From assembly GCA_036186865.1 (NCBI GenBank), contig AP025057.1:23989272-24053271 (forward strand): 64,000 nt of DNA, given 5' to 3'. The position numbers and the translations under genes are program-made. Below, in pieces: positions 11,101-20,968 of this stretch (the stretch's first letter is position 1; each line of letters starts with the position of its first letter). Below the pieces are notes generated by a model. The model worked only from the letters and a program-made list of their open reading frames with translations, made no database searches and was not told the DNA's origin. Source of the stretch: Eustoma russellianum (taxonomy: Eukaryota > Streptophyta > Magnoliopsida > Gentianales > Gentianaceae).

Positions 11101-12673
11101 GCTTGTATAATCCTTGATCCAATCTAGCTAAACCAATCATCTTCATACTCATCTGTTCATAAAGCAGACAGTGATCAGACTGAAACAAGACACTGATACG
11201 ATTTTGTTTGGTAATCTTGCTGAGAGAAAGCAAGTTAAAGCAGAATGTGGGTATGTATAGAACATCATGGATCACTAGATTAGAGTTTATGCTTACAGTA
11301 CCCATGTGTGTGACCTTTACAGACTGATTATTTGGCAGTTTCACTCTCAAGGAATTGACTGGATGACATGTATCGAAAAGATTCAAAGAACAGCATATAT
11401 GGTCAGTTGCACCTGAGTCCAAAATCCACAATTCTAAACTCTTAGATGATACATTACCTGTGTTATTACCTGAGACACTCAGATGCTGAGCTGACATAAC
11501 AGCATGCTGCCCATTTACATTATCACCTGGGCAAGATATGTCTTTGATCCCTCTCTGTTGGAATTCCTTAAACATAAACAACAACTGCTGGTATTGGTCC
11601 TGGGTAAAGGAACTGCAAGGCCTTGCTAACTCCTTCTTATCATCACTTCCTGTCTCACAACTTTGGCCACCAGAACTAAACTGTGAATCATGATTAGCTA
11701 CGCAATTTACCTGCCCCTTTGGCTTATATCCTGGCGGATATCCATGCTTTTTGTAGCATTTTTGTTCTATATGTCCAAGCATGCCACAATGGCTGCACAC
11801 AGGTCTTTTTGCATTACTCTGTCCAAACGTTCCTTCCTTCCTGAAATTTTTCTGTGACTTCGCATTCTGTTTGTATGCGGAAGTCTTGAAATTCACATCT
11901 CCCGGACCAGCAAACATCACATTTTTGTCTCCTCCAGTAACTACTACAGAAGGATTATTCAGAAATGCAGATTGACTGTTTGAATACATTATCTTCCTCT
12001 CAAACTTCACCGCCATCGAAAATGTAGTATTAATGTCAGGCAACGGATTCACTAAAAGGATCTGAGACTTCACAGGTTCGTACTCATCAGACAGACCTTT
12101 CAAAAATTTAATCACAAAGTCATCCTCCACAAACTTATTTACCTGACCAGTGACATTACAAGTACATTTTCTACACGAGCAAGACGGTATGGTTCGCAAA
12201 ACAGTCAATTCTTCCCAAACAACTTTCAATTTCGTATAATACTCAGTTACAGGTAAACTCTCTTGTTTAATCATGTAAAATTCCTCTTGTAAATCTGAAA
12301 TTCGGAATGCATCAGCATTCCCGTACCTAAGCATCAAATCCTTCCAAATTTCTGCAGCATTATCTATCCACATAATGCTTTGAGCGATAGAGGTACTTAC
12401 AGAATTAGTGATCCACAAGGCCACCATATTATTAGCCTTCGTCCATATAGCCAATTTTCGGTCTCCTTCTGTAGGTCTAGCAACAGTTCCATCTATGAAT
12501 CCTGCTTTATTTTTAGCTTCCAACGCTCTTCGCACAATCCTACTCCATCCATGGTAATTTTGTGATGTGAGGGGAGTTTGAGTGAGAATCAGAGAGGGAC
12601 TATCCGATGGATGAATGTACATAGGATCTTCGTATGGATCCATGGTTCCAAAAGTAACGGATGATGAAGCCAT
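8129..12673 (-). CDS. Element D Gag-Pol polyprotein, uninterrupted
   Basis: From the first in-frame ATG (MASSSVTFG) after the primer-binding site, 1514 codons run without a stop; longer readings start only at a GTG at 12727. Domains in order: Gag (about 20-250, with HPSDSPSLILTQ and YHGWSR), zinc knuckle CSHCGMLGHIEQKC (293-306), protease WILDSGATDH (catalytic Asp about 419) and pre-integrase WHSRLGH. Next come the integrase core (Asp 611 in HVDIWGPY, Asp 674 in RSDNGLEF, Glu 707 in GLVERKH), reverse transcriptase with YVDD (1181-1184), and RNase H from about 1320 to the ADVFTKAL region. The frame continues through the polypurine tract into the LTR. The length is in the usual range for plant Copia polyproteins. 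One oddity is TRPYI near residue 1292, where elements B and E have TRPD; this may weaken the enzyme. Expected role: particle formation and reverse transcription in the cytoplasm, then integration in the nucleus. Confidence 0.95.
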   Translation of the reverse strand: MASSSVTFGTMDPYEDPMYIHPSDSPSLILTQTPLTSQNYHGWSRIVRRALEAKNKAGFIDGTVARPTEGDRKLAIWTKANNMVALWITNSVSTSIAQSIMWIDNAAEIWKDLMLRYGNADAFRISDLQEEFYMIKQESLPVTEYYTKLKVVWEELTVLRTIPSCSCRKCTCNVTGQVNKFVEDDFVIKFLKGLSDEYEPVKSQILLVNPLPDINTTFSMAVKFERKIMYSNSQSAFLNNPSVVVTGGDKNVMFAGPGDVNFKTSAYKQNAKSQKNFRKEGTFGQSNAKRPVCSHCGMLGHIEQKCYKKHGYPPGYKPKGQVNCVANHDSQFSSGGQSCETGSDDKKELARPCSSFTQDQYQQLLFMFKEFQQRGIKDISCPGDNVNGQHAVMSAQHLSVSGNNTGNVSSKSLELWILDSGATDHICCSLNLFDTCHPVNSLRVKLPNNQSVKVTHMGTVSINSNLVIHDVLYIPTFCFNLLSLSKITKQNRISVLFQSDHCLLYEQMSMKMIGLARLDQGLYKLLSTRRVSEPKHLSFQVALQSKASLWHSRLGHTSLSRLKEISRLDPVVVVSDSCFPCSVCQLARQKRKPFYSSVSSSVAPFALVHVDIWGPYKHPTLYHQQYFLTIVDDFSRYTWVYLMKNKSETRSILQSFYTFVSVQFGQQIKIIRSDNGLEFQMNAFYADKGIVHQTSCAYTPQQNGLVERKHQHILNVARSLRFQANIPIHLWGFCIQYAVYLINLIPSPIIANKSPHYMLFNKNPPYHQLRVFGCLAFAVDTHPHKNKFAPRSRKCVFLGVSCSTKGFILQEISTKTIFISRDVEFHEHIFPFSESDLVNQTLQHTHVFSPSPPEHVANDDPSYAQCGDTQTVSSSNNSSFDHPSSPPEVSSSTPVESSSQSVPSGSISPIPVSSLEVCLPIHDEVRPTRTRKAPSYLQQYYCNQSQIESPLSISQSCSTPHTLEKCFTLNFLAPKYRSYVLATSMNTEPANYLEASRSSAWQAAMQAELAALQENDTWHLVELPPGKHPISCKWVYKIKYQADGTVERYKARLVARGFTQQYGVDYQETFSPVAKMTTVRFVLALAASRGWHLHQMDVNNAFLHGDLSEEIYMTPPPGMHLDHPGLVCRLRKSLYGLKQASREWNAKLTCFLLSMGFYQSKTDYTLFTKQTDDSFFILLVYVDDIIVASSSLCDIQQLKNQLHDAFKIKDLGDLRFFLGLEVARSKGGLIVNQRKYALELLEHTGFLGAKPAKTPMEVNLKLVHNDSPLLSDVSAYRSLIGKLIYLTITRPYIAFPVQQLSQFLDSPTQIHLKAAQRLLRYIKGSIGQGLLYPSNTQLQLRDFVDSDWAGCSETRRSVTGFCVFLGGSLISWKAKKQTTVSKSSAEAEYRALATLVCEVQWLLFLAQDLKLMKQSPVEVFCDSKSAMHIAENPVFHERTKHIEIDCHIARDKVQDGTIRLMPVRTELQLADVFTKALDSRRMNEILKTFGVYNLYDKLGLRGGVKDGTSELRKE
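8166..8174 (-). other. Polypurine tract of element D
   Basis: The minus strand reads GCGGGGGGG immediately before the LTR start TGTCAAA. It is the expected primer site for plus-strand cDNA synthesis and is also translated as part of Gag-Pol. Confidence 0.85.
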
Positions 12674-12732
12674 GGCAGCTCCTGTGCAATTAGCTCTCAG
12701 ATCAAAGTTTCTGAGAATATCACACACTCAAT

Positions 12733-12744
12733 GCTCTGATACCA
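12733..12744 (-). other. Primer-binding site of element D
   Basis: TGGTATCAGAGC on the minus strand, directly abutting the 5' LTR. It is complementary to the 3' end of plant initiator-Met tRNA, the usual Copia primer. Confidence 0.92.
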
Positions 12745-13264
12745 TATCAAAATGCTGAGCAATTTGATTCAGAATGATCAAATTGATCATCTGAGCATGA
12801 GAAACGAAGAAGAGGAAACAATGGAACAATCAAGCAATGGAGGAAAAAGAATAACCGTTTTTTTATTCATCATCTTCAGCAGCACCTTCGGGTGCAATTT
12901 ATACACAAAACGGAATAAAGGAAAATTACAAAAACACCCTCCGTTATTAACTACTAATGACTACAAGAATAGGGGCACAAATGACTTTTCACCCGTTTTA
13001 AATCTTCCCGCTAAACTCCAACTGCCAGCACCCTTCTTCTTCCTCTCGTTACTGCACCAGCTGCAACACAACGCTGCACACACTGATCACGTGATACTTC
13101 CCAGCCAATCAGCAGCTTTATCACTTCCACACGGCACCTAGAGCATCCAGCTCCACCTAACAAGCATCACAGCAGCTGGCCTCGTCTCTTCGGCATGTGT
13201 TTGATACACTCCCAAAGGTGTTCGACGTTATTCCTTCCTCAACTCAGACGTGCCATCTTTGACA
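12745..13264 (-). repeat. 5' LTR of element D
   Basis: Same 520-bp length as the 3' LTR with one base difference by eye. In element orientation it lies upstream of the primer-binding site and is the presumed promoter. No canonical TATA box stands out. Confidence 0.93.
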
Positions 13265-13408
13265 TATTGTGGGGTCTTAGATTGTTACATGTCCCCAAAA
13301 CGATGCATGTGGTACGATATTGTGTGACAAGCAATGATTGAGATGAAATTCTAAGAGGAAATCTTTTTTAGTGCTGACGATCAAGAGACTGCGAAGTCGT
13401 GCAATATG

Positions 13409-14514
13409 TGTTGGTGAAAAATTGGAAAATAGATAAATGGATTTGTCCAAAGTTGATTAGCAACATTAATTGAGTTTAATTATGATTAATTTTTATTAAT
13501 AAAAAATACAAACTAATCAGTTGTAAATTATCTATGTAATGAGTAGCTGATTTTAGGCTTTTGAATCACTCAATTTCGATACTGGATGAATGAGAAATTA
13601 ATTCTCAAAGTAGAAGTAAAAATTGGTTGAAAATTGAAAAATTTGTGATGTGGGTTCATGAGAAGATGACACATCACATCTTTGCAAGAATACCATATTG
13701 GCCAATTGAGTAAAAGTTGTCACCTTATTTGTTGTTAGAAGAGACACTTTAAATGTGCCCTACGGGCAAGAGAATTTTTTACCGGAGGGAGGACGCAGAT
13801 GGCTGCCACAAGAACGCCGCCGCCGCCTGTCAAGCCGGCTTGGGTAGGGCTCATGGGTCGTGGGTTTCGCCTGGTTCTTATCTTTTTGGACAAATTTTCA
13901 TTTAAATTTTTATAGAAAAATAACTTTTCAATCGTACGGCTGGAATTAAATATGATACCGTTGTGATCTGATATAACGGCTCAGATTAAAACTGATCGAA
14001 GTTGTTAATCCAACAGCTCCAGATTGATCCTATTCGGTATTCTGATCCAACGGTGGACATTTAAACTGCCAGAAGTTTTTAATCCAACGATGGAGATTTA
14101 AACTGTTTGATCCGACGGCTCTTGTACAATTTGGCCTTTAACCGATTTCCCTCTATAAAAACAGAGGCAATGCTCTGTTTTCTGATAAGACAATTTGCTT
14201 TTCCCTCCCTGCATATAAATCCTTTCCCCTGTATTCTGCATATATTCTACTTGCATTATTGCATTATGCGTTCATCAAGTTCGAGAACTCCGAACACTTC
14301 ACAGGTTTGTGGAGTTCTTACGCTACATCTGAACTGATATCCGTTGTATCCTGAGAGACGTTTGCTACATCCGGTTGGACACAGTTTACTGGAGCAACAC
14401 GTCTTAAGGACAAAGTCCTAGACTCGCCTCGGTTTTCTTGTTATTTGTTACTATTTATCACAAGCACACGAACACACAATTTCACACACTGTACAAAATC
14501 TGTTTTCGCTCACA
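13409..14514 (+). repeat. 5' LTR of element B
   Basis: Starts TGTTGGTGAAAA, ends TTCGCTCACA, and is followed by ATCTTAAGAG, like the start of the element A leader. TATA box TATAAAAA at 14154-14161. MSA-like motifs are weaker than in A: TCCAACGGTGG at 14046-14056 and an ATAACGGCTC near 13973. Confidence 0.92.
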
Positions 14515-14666
14515 ATCTTAAGAGAAATTCTCGTTTGTCTTTGTTCTGTACTGGTGGTTGGCTTCTGATTGCAAACCAGATTCTGTGTTTGTGTATACTC
14601 TTACTGTTTTTTTTAACTAACTGAGTTTAATGTTCTGTTTCTGCACTTCATAGAAATTGAGACACG

Positions 14667-15762
14667 ATGGAAAACAAAAGTTCGAATTCATTCAATGTTG
14701 TGCACGTGGGTTCTCAGGAACAGAACAGTGCTGTTCCAGTCGCACCTGCTGCTGCTGCACCGATTCCTGCTCATGTTCTTGCTGCTGGACAGGTTGAGAA
14801 GCCGGAGAAGTTTGGAAGCAGTTTCTTCAAACGCTGGTAGCAAAAGTTGCTGTTTTTTTTGACAACGTTGGGCTTGACAAAGATGCTGACCGAGGATCCT
14901 CTGGAGGTGGTTCCGGTTGAAAATCAGAATCTGAACATGCAGAATAATCTGATGGTTGATGCTTGGAATTACAATAATTATATTTGCTTGAGTCATATTT
15001 TAAGTTGTCAAGATAATTCTCTGTATGGACTCCTAGACTGTTGTTTCTCAGATTGAGAAACTACAGATATTAGTGGCCGAAATGGTAGAAGAGGGCATAT
15101 CGCCCAGTGAATCTTTCCAAGTGGCTGCCGTGATTGAGAAGCTACCTCTTTTGTAGAGGGAATTTAGAATCTATCTCAACACATAAGCGAAAGGAGATAA
15201 TGATGAAGGATCTGATTGTCCGACTCTGTATAGAGGAGGACAACCGCAGATCTGATAAAAGGCCAAGTTTGAGTTCTGGTCATGCTAAAGCTCTTACGTT
15301 GCAAAGGCGATGTAAAAGAAAAACAAAAATCCTGCCGAAGTGATCCCTAAAGGCAAGAAAGCTGCCAAAAGATCCACCGGAAAATGTTATAATTGTGGAA
15401 TTCAGAGGCACCACAATCTTGACTTCCGTAAGCCCAAGAAAAAGCAAGAAAAAGCAAAAGCCACCCTTGTTAGTGCGATGGATGATTTGGATTTGTGCGC
15501 TGTTGTATCTGGATGCAACGCTGTAGGAAGTCCTCGTGAATGGTGGGTGGACACTAGAGACACTCGACACATCTGCGCCGACAGGACGATGTTCAGAGAC
15601 TATTGTCCAGTGAGTAATAATGAAAAGTTGTACATGGGAAATTCTGATAGCTCGAAGATTGAAGGTTCGTGCAATGTGATTTTGAAAATGACTTCAGGGA
15701 AGGCATTGGCTCTGCGAGATGAGCTGCACGTTCTCGACATCTGTAAGAACTTAGTTTCTTGA
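14667..15762 (+). pseudogene. Element B gag and protease, broken
   Basis: Gag begins MENKSSNSFN at 14667. A TAG replaces the Gln seen in element A within FKRWQQK (near 14839). About 125 bp present in A (near 3620-3745) is missing at about 15030, and other stops and frame changes follow. The zinc knuckle is degraded: CYNCGIQRHHNLDF has lost its last Cys. The protease motif reads WWVDTRDTRH instead of DTGA, so the catalytic triplet is destroyed. It would have encoded the capsid protein and maturation protease. No function is expected. Confidence 0.85.
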
Positions 15763-15852
15763 GCTTTACTAGTTAGTCATAGATTTAGACTAGTATTTAA
15801 TTGTAACAAATGTATTCTGAGTAAGAATAGGGTATTTCTGGGAAAGAGGTAG

Positions 15853-16862
15853 TTGACTGATAATATGTTCACGTTAAGTGTAATGACTGTTGTAACCAAG
15901 AAAGTTTCGCTCGAAGAGACTAACAAGAATGCTTCAACTTCTGCTTACATGCTTGAATCTTCTTGTTTATGTCATTTTCGTTTGGGACATGGTAACTATA
16001 AGTCAATACAAAGAATGATTAATCTTGACTTATTACCCAAACTCAACATTAATAAAGAAAAATGTCAAGTCTGTGTTGAAGCAAAAATGACAAAGACGCC
16101 TTTTCCTTCAATTGAAAGAAACACTGAAGTGTTAAATTTAATTCATACAGATGTGTGTGATTTAAAACTTGTGCAAACAAGAGGTGGTAAAAAGTACTTT
16201 GTATCTTTTATCGACGATTGCACTAGATATTGTTATGCTTATTTGCTAAGTAGCAAAGATGAGGCCGTTGATTCTTTTAATGATTATAGAAATGAAGTTG
16301 AGAATCAACTTAACAAACGAATTAAGACAATTCGTAGTGATAGAGGTGGCGAATATGATACATCGTTTAATGAATTTTGTTCACAACATGGCATTATTCA
16401 TCAAACAACTAGACCATAATCACCACAATCCAACGGTGTTGCTGAACACAAAAACTGGACTCTAAAAGAAATAATGACTGCTATATTGATAAGTTTGGGT
16501 TTACCTCAGAACTTGTGGGGGAAGCAATTCTTTCCTCCAATGTCGTTTTAAATAGAATTCCATCTAAAAAGATGGATAAAACCCCATATGAACTTTGGAA
16601 AGGGTATAATCCTAGTTATAAATACTTGAAAGTGTAGGGGTGTCTTGCAAAGGTTGCTGTACCTAAACCAACACAAGTTAGAATTGGGCCGAAAACAATT
16701 GATTGTATATTCATAGGATATACAACTTACAGTAGTGCATATCGATTCTAGTTGCACAAGTCGGACATTCCTGACATACATGAGAATGTTGCGATAGAGT
16801 CAAGGAATGCAGTGTTCTTTGAATATGTCTTTTCAAAGAAAGACAGAAACAACGAAGAAGCA
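15853..16862 (+). pseudogene. Element B integrase, broken
   Basis: The longest open piece (15853-16419) carries the pre-integrase zinc-binding region (CHFRLGHGNYKS, CQVCVEAK) and the integrase core with Asp in HTDVCDLK and Asp in RSDRGGEY. A TAA at about 16417 interrupts just before the SPQSNGVAE segment holding the third catalytic residue. The neighbouring Arg is His (AEHKNWT), and further stops follow near 16636 and 16748. This copy retains the catalytic Asp that element A lost. Confidence 0.85.
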
Positions 16863-16877
16863 AGCACTAGTAAGTGA

Positions 16878-18473
16878 GTGCGTGAGACGACCCCTCAAAA
16901 AGTTGAGGAACCTCATCAAAGTAAACGAGCTAGAATACCAACGTCTTTTGGACAAGATTTTCTTACATACTTGGTAGAAAACAATCCAAGAACCTTCTCG
17001 GAGGCTATGTCAACTCCAGAAGCCCCTTTCTTGAAAGAAGTAGTAAATAGTGAAATAGAATCGATTCTTCAAAATCACATTTAGGAGTTGGTTGATCTTC
17101 CATCAAGAAATTAGCCACTCGGATGCAAGTGGATCTTTAAGAAAAATCTGAAAGAGGATGGGTCTATTGACAAGTACAAGACCCGGTTGGTAGCTAAGGG
17201 ATATCGGCAAAAAGAAGGTTTTGACTTTTTTGATACCTACTCACCAGTAACTAGAATCACTTCACTAAGGATGCTAGTTTCTATCCCTGCAGTCTACGAC
17301 ATAGAAATTTATCAGATGGATGTGATGACTGCCTTCTTGAATGGTGAGTTGGAAGAAGAAATATATATTGAGCAGCCTGAAGGGTTCCCTCTCCCAAGCC
17401 AAAAGGAAAAAATGTGTAAACTTGTTAAGTCTTTGTACGGACTTAAACAAGCACTCAAACAGTGGCATTTGGAGTTTGATGAGGCAATGTTGTCAAATGG
17501 CTTCAAGATCAACGAATGTGACAACTGTGTTTACATCAAAAACACACCAAATGCCTATGTGATAGTATGTCTCTATGTAGACGACATGCTAATCATGGGC
17601 AGTACTGTGACATCATCTTGAATACAAAGAAGATTGTTAACACGGAATTTTGATATGAAGGATATGGGGGTTGCCAATGTTATTCTAGGAATTAAAATTT
17701 CTCAGATAACTAAAGGTCTTGTCATGTTGCAAACTGATTATATTGAAGCTGTTCCAAAACGATTCAATATGTTTGATACAAAACCAGTAAAGGTCCCACT
17801 TGACTTAAGTATACACTTGTGGAAAAACCGAGACGAACCTGTAGCTCAATTGAAGTACTCGCAGTTGATTGGGAGTCTAATGTACTTAACAAACTGTACA
17901 AGGCCAGATTTAGCTTGTTCAGTAAACAAATTGAGTAGGTTTACCAGTAATCCGAGTGATGATCATTGGAAAGCTCTAAATAGAATGATGCGGTGCCTGA
18001 AATACACAATGAATCTTGGATAACATTCTACAAGATATCCAGCAATATTTGAAGGATACTGTGATGCAAATTGGATATCAGACAGTAAGGATTCTAAGTC
18101 CACCAGTGGATACCTATTCACTGTTGGTGGTGGTGCTGTGTCATTGAAGTCTACAAAACAAACATGCATAGCTCGGTCCACTATGGAAGACGAGTTTATA
18201 GCACTAGATAAAGTAGGGAAATAGGCTGAATGGCTTCGATATTTCTTGGAAGATGTTCCATGTTTGCCTAAGCCAATCGCTCCTATTAGCATACACTGTG
18301 ATAGTCAGTCTGTTATAGGACGAGCACAAAGCATCATCTACAATGGTAAGTCACGACATATACATCGGAGACATAATACCCTTAAACTATTGATCTCTAT
18401 TGGCGTGATTTCCATTGATTACATAAAACCAAAGGAGAATCTTGCGGATCCGCTTACAAAAAAGGTTGCCTAG
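16878..18473 (+). pseudogene. Element B reverse transcriptase and RNase H, broken
   Basis: Reverse transcriptase: KTRLVAKGYRQKEG, DVMTAFLNGELEEEIY, LYGLKQA and the catalytic LYVDDMLIMGS (near 17570) are visible, then a stop at about 17621 and a continuation with TRPDLACSVNKLSRF. RNase H: YCDANWISDSKDSKSTSGY near 18060, STMEDEFIAL, and the C-terminal SRHIHRRHNT and ADPLTKK ending at 18473. Stops lie near 17083, 18021 and 18223. The YVDD motif survives, but the frame does not. Normal role: cDNA synthesis and degradation of the RNA strand. Confidence 0.87.
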
Positions 18474-19062
18474 AGATCAGATGTCAGAATTGACAAATGA
18501 AATGGGACTTAAGCGTACAATACAAGAATCTTTGTAACGGTAACCCAACCTTGTTGACTGGAGATCCAGAATCTTGGTTCAATGGGACAACTAAGTTATG
18601 AAGTTTCATTATAACACTTATACATTCCATTACATAAAAGTGCTGCTTGCGGAGAATACTTAGGGTCAGCTAAAGCTTTTATTGATGTCTTATATATTGA
18701 TACATCAAGTGAGGTATGACAGAATGCTCTTGATATGAATCACCTATGTAAGTGTGAAGTGGAGCCGCTTCTACGAGAACTCTATGAGGTAAGATTTCCC
18801 TAAAACACTTTCTTAAACAAGGTTGTTCATGGTCAAAACGAACTCAACCATGAGAACCAAAAGGATGTTAAAGGAAATGTTGTGTGATTATTGTTATCTA
18901 GGTTCACAGTAAAGGCTGTCGACTTAGTTGAGTGGATCCAATAGTACATCACTATGAAAGGTTCAACGCCAGAAGCTACCTCTTCTGATGCAATATTTTC
19001 TTGTCTCACTTCTCGTTAGAGTCTGTAACTGCATTTGCATTAATTTTCATTCATGTGTGGAT
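18474..19062 (+). other. Element B 3' untranslated region
   Basis: About 590 bp between the end of RNase H and the 3' LTR, without coding signs. A block at 18749-18789 (TAAGTGTGAAGTGGAGCCGC and on) closely resembles 30472-30512 in the same place of element C, arguing for a conserved element function. The bases just before the LTR (CATGTGTGGAT) are only a weak polypurine tract. Confidence 0.7.
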
Positions 19063-20172
19063 TGTTGGAGAAAAAATGGAAAATTGGAAAATGGGTATGT
19101 CCAAAGTTGGTGAGCAACATAATTTGAGCTTAATTATGATTAGTTTTTGTTCATCAAAAATAGAAACTAATTAGTCCTAAATTATCTACATAATGAGTAG
19201 ATGATTTTAGCTTTTGAATCACTCAATTCGATACCGGGTGAATGAGAAATTAATGCTCAAAGTAGGAGTAAAAATTTGTTGAAAATTAGAAAATTGGTGA
19301 TGTAGCTTCATGAGAGGATGACACATCACCTCTTTGCAAGAATACCACATTTGCCAATTGAGTAAAAGTTGCCACCTTATATATTTTAGGAGAGGCACTT
19401 AAGATGTGCACTAAGGGCAAGAGAATTTTTGACCGGAGAGAAGACGCAGATGGCTGCCACACGCGTGCGCCGCCGCCGCCCGCCTACCCGTCCGGTCGGC
19501 TCCTGGTTTGTCGGTTCGGCCTGGACCTTATCTTTTTGGACAAATTTTCATTTAGATTTTTCAAGAAAAATAACTTGTCAATCATACGGCTGGAATTAAA
19601 TCTGATACCTTGTGATCTGATCTAACGGCTAAGATTAAAACTGATTGCAGTTGTTAATCATACGGCTCCAGATGGATCCTATCTTCGGTTTTCTGATCCA
19701 ACAGTGGAGATTTAAACTGCTAGAAGTTTTTAATCCAACGGTGGAGATTGAAACTGTTGATCCTACGGCTCTTGTTCAATCTGGCTTTAACCGATTTCCC
19801 TCTATAAAAACAGAGGCAATGCTCTGTTTTCTGATACAGAAAATTTGCTTTTCCCTCCCTTCATACAAAACTTTTCCTCTGCATTCTGCATATATTCTGC
19901 CTCCGTTGTCACATTCTGTGTTCATCCAGTTCAAGAAGTCTAAACACTTCACAGATTCGTAGAGTTCTTATGATGCATTGCCGCTCGTCTGAACTGATAT
20001 ACGTTGTATCTTGGGAGACATATGCTACATCCAGTTGGGCACAGTATAGTGGAGCAATTTGCCTTAAGGACAGAGTCTTGGACTCGCCTCGATTTTCTTA
20101 TTATTCGTTACTGTTTATCACAAACACACAAACACACAATTTCACACAGTACAAAATCTATTTTCCCTCACA
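19063..20172 (+). repeat. 3' LTR of element B
   Basis: Starts TGTTGGAGAAAA and ends TTCCCTCACA. MSA-like motifs: TCTAACGGCTA, an exact consensus match, at 19621-19631, and TCCAACGGTGG at 19734-19744. TATA box TATAAAAA at 19803-19810. Many substitutions relative to the 5' LTR. Confidence 0.92.
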
Positions 20173-20177
20173 ATATG

Positions 20178-20667
20178 CAAGTTGCAAGGCATAGTGGTAG
20201 TAGAAAGTGAACTCCAAATTTTCTAAAGGAAAAGTTTACTTGGGGGAAATAAATGAATTAACAAGAGATAACTTATCGTACAAACTGATACGAAGAGCTC
20301 TACTCTTTTCAGTGACAGCTCTTACTTGTGCCTCCTTGTTAGTCCCTTTGTCTCTTTCACAACGGCATTGAGTGGAGTTCTTCCACCAAAGAAAACTTTG
20401 CTAAATTATATTGTAATTATATCATCATCATAATTAACTGAATTTCGTTTTTTCTTGAATTTTCTTTTATGCCAAATCCATGCTTGCCTCTCCCTCCATT
20501 TGAAGCTAATGTTTGATTTGAATGGACCTTTGCCCAAATTTTCTTAATACAAACATATATCAATACCTTTTCTTTATTAAAATAAAATATGGGAGATAAA
20601 TCAAACTCAAAACCTCTTGATAGAACAAATGCTACTCAAGTGCTAGATCTAAAGATTTTTCGCAAAG
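20178..20667. other. Interval between element B and a SINE; possible host exon fragment
   Basis: No complete gene. A plus-strand open stretch of 55 codons at 20204-20371 contains KLIRRALLFSVTALTCAS and on, a basic pair followed by a hydrophobic segment such as a signal anchor. It has no ATG of its own and I do not recognise the protein. The rest is AT-rich and featureless. Confidence 0.35.
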
Positions 20668-20684
20668 ATATCTCATTACTTCTT

Positions 20685-20951
20685 ACTTTCTATTTCCAAT
20701 GGAGTCAAGGACACACTCTTCTTGGATTTTGGAATACGATGGAATAAAGCAAAATGATTCAGTAAATTGGCTGCACTTCTTATATTGTGAAGTAGCAGTT
20801 GATCGACACAGCTTGACGCATCATTATGGGTCATTGGAAAACAACCTCTGTGCGTTTCTAACACATGGGTATGGTTGCGTATATCCGACTTCTCTGTATC
20901 CCGCCATAAGTGAGAGCCTCTAAGGCAACGGGGTAATGTTGTTGTTGTTGT
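20685..20951 (+). mobile_element. SINE with Au-like 3' half and 17-bp TSD
   Basis: The 267-bp insert is flanked by the perfect direct repeat ATATCTCATTACTTCTT at 20668-20684 and 20952-20968. It ends in a (GTT)n tail after AAGGCAACGGGGTAAT. Roughly the last 130 bp (GGTCATTGGAAAACAACC, ACACATGGGTATGGTTGC, then GAGAGCCTC) resembles the 3' body of plant Au-type SINEs as I remember them. The 5' half shows no convincing tRNA A and B boxes, so it may be chimeric or decayed. SINEs are copied by LINE machinery and encode nothing. Confidence 0.8.
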
Positions 20952-20968
20952 ATATCTCATTACTTCTT

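Larger units (their letters stand above)
7646..13264 (-). mobile_element. Copia element D, young and apparently intact
   Basis: Bounded by two 520-bp LTRs that I find to differ at one position only (T at about 7842, C at about 12941), and flanked by the target-site duplication TATTG at 7641-7645 and 13265-13269. Internal parts are all present: primer-binding site, one continuous Gag-Pol frame, and polypurine tract. The near-identical LTRs imply a recent insertion, since the two LTRs are identical at integration. It is related to element E by Gag and Pol similarity. This is the only element in the window that may be autonomous. Confidence 0.95.
13409..20172 (+). mobile_element. Copia element B (Tnt1/Tork-like), full length but decayed
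   Basis: LTRs of 1106 bp (13409-14514) and 1110 bp (19063-20172) start TGTTGG, end CTCACA, and are flanked by the target-site duplication ATATG at 13404-13408 and 20173-20177. All domains from Gag to RNase H can be followed on the plus strand but are broken many times. The LTRs differ at many positions, so the insertion is older than D. Same family as element A. Confidence 0.92.

Noticed and set aside
12733..12744. tRNA-like sequence at Copia primer sites
   Set aside because: Only the 12-14 bases complementary to initiator-Met tRNA are present; no tRNA gene.
20676..20960. Frames of 74 and 94 codons in opposite directions
   Set aside because: They coincide with the SINE and its (GTT)n tail; the apparent proteins are translations of a noncoding repeat.
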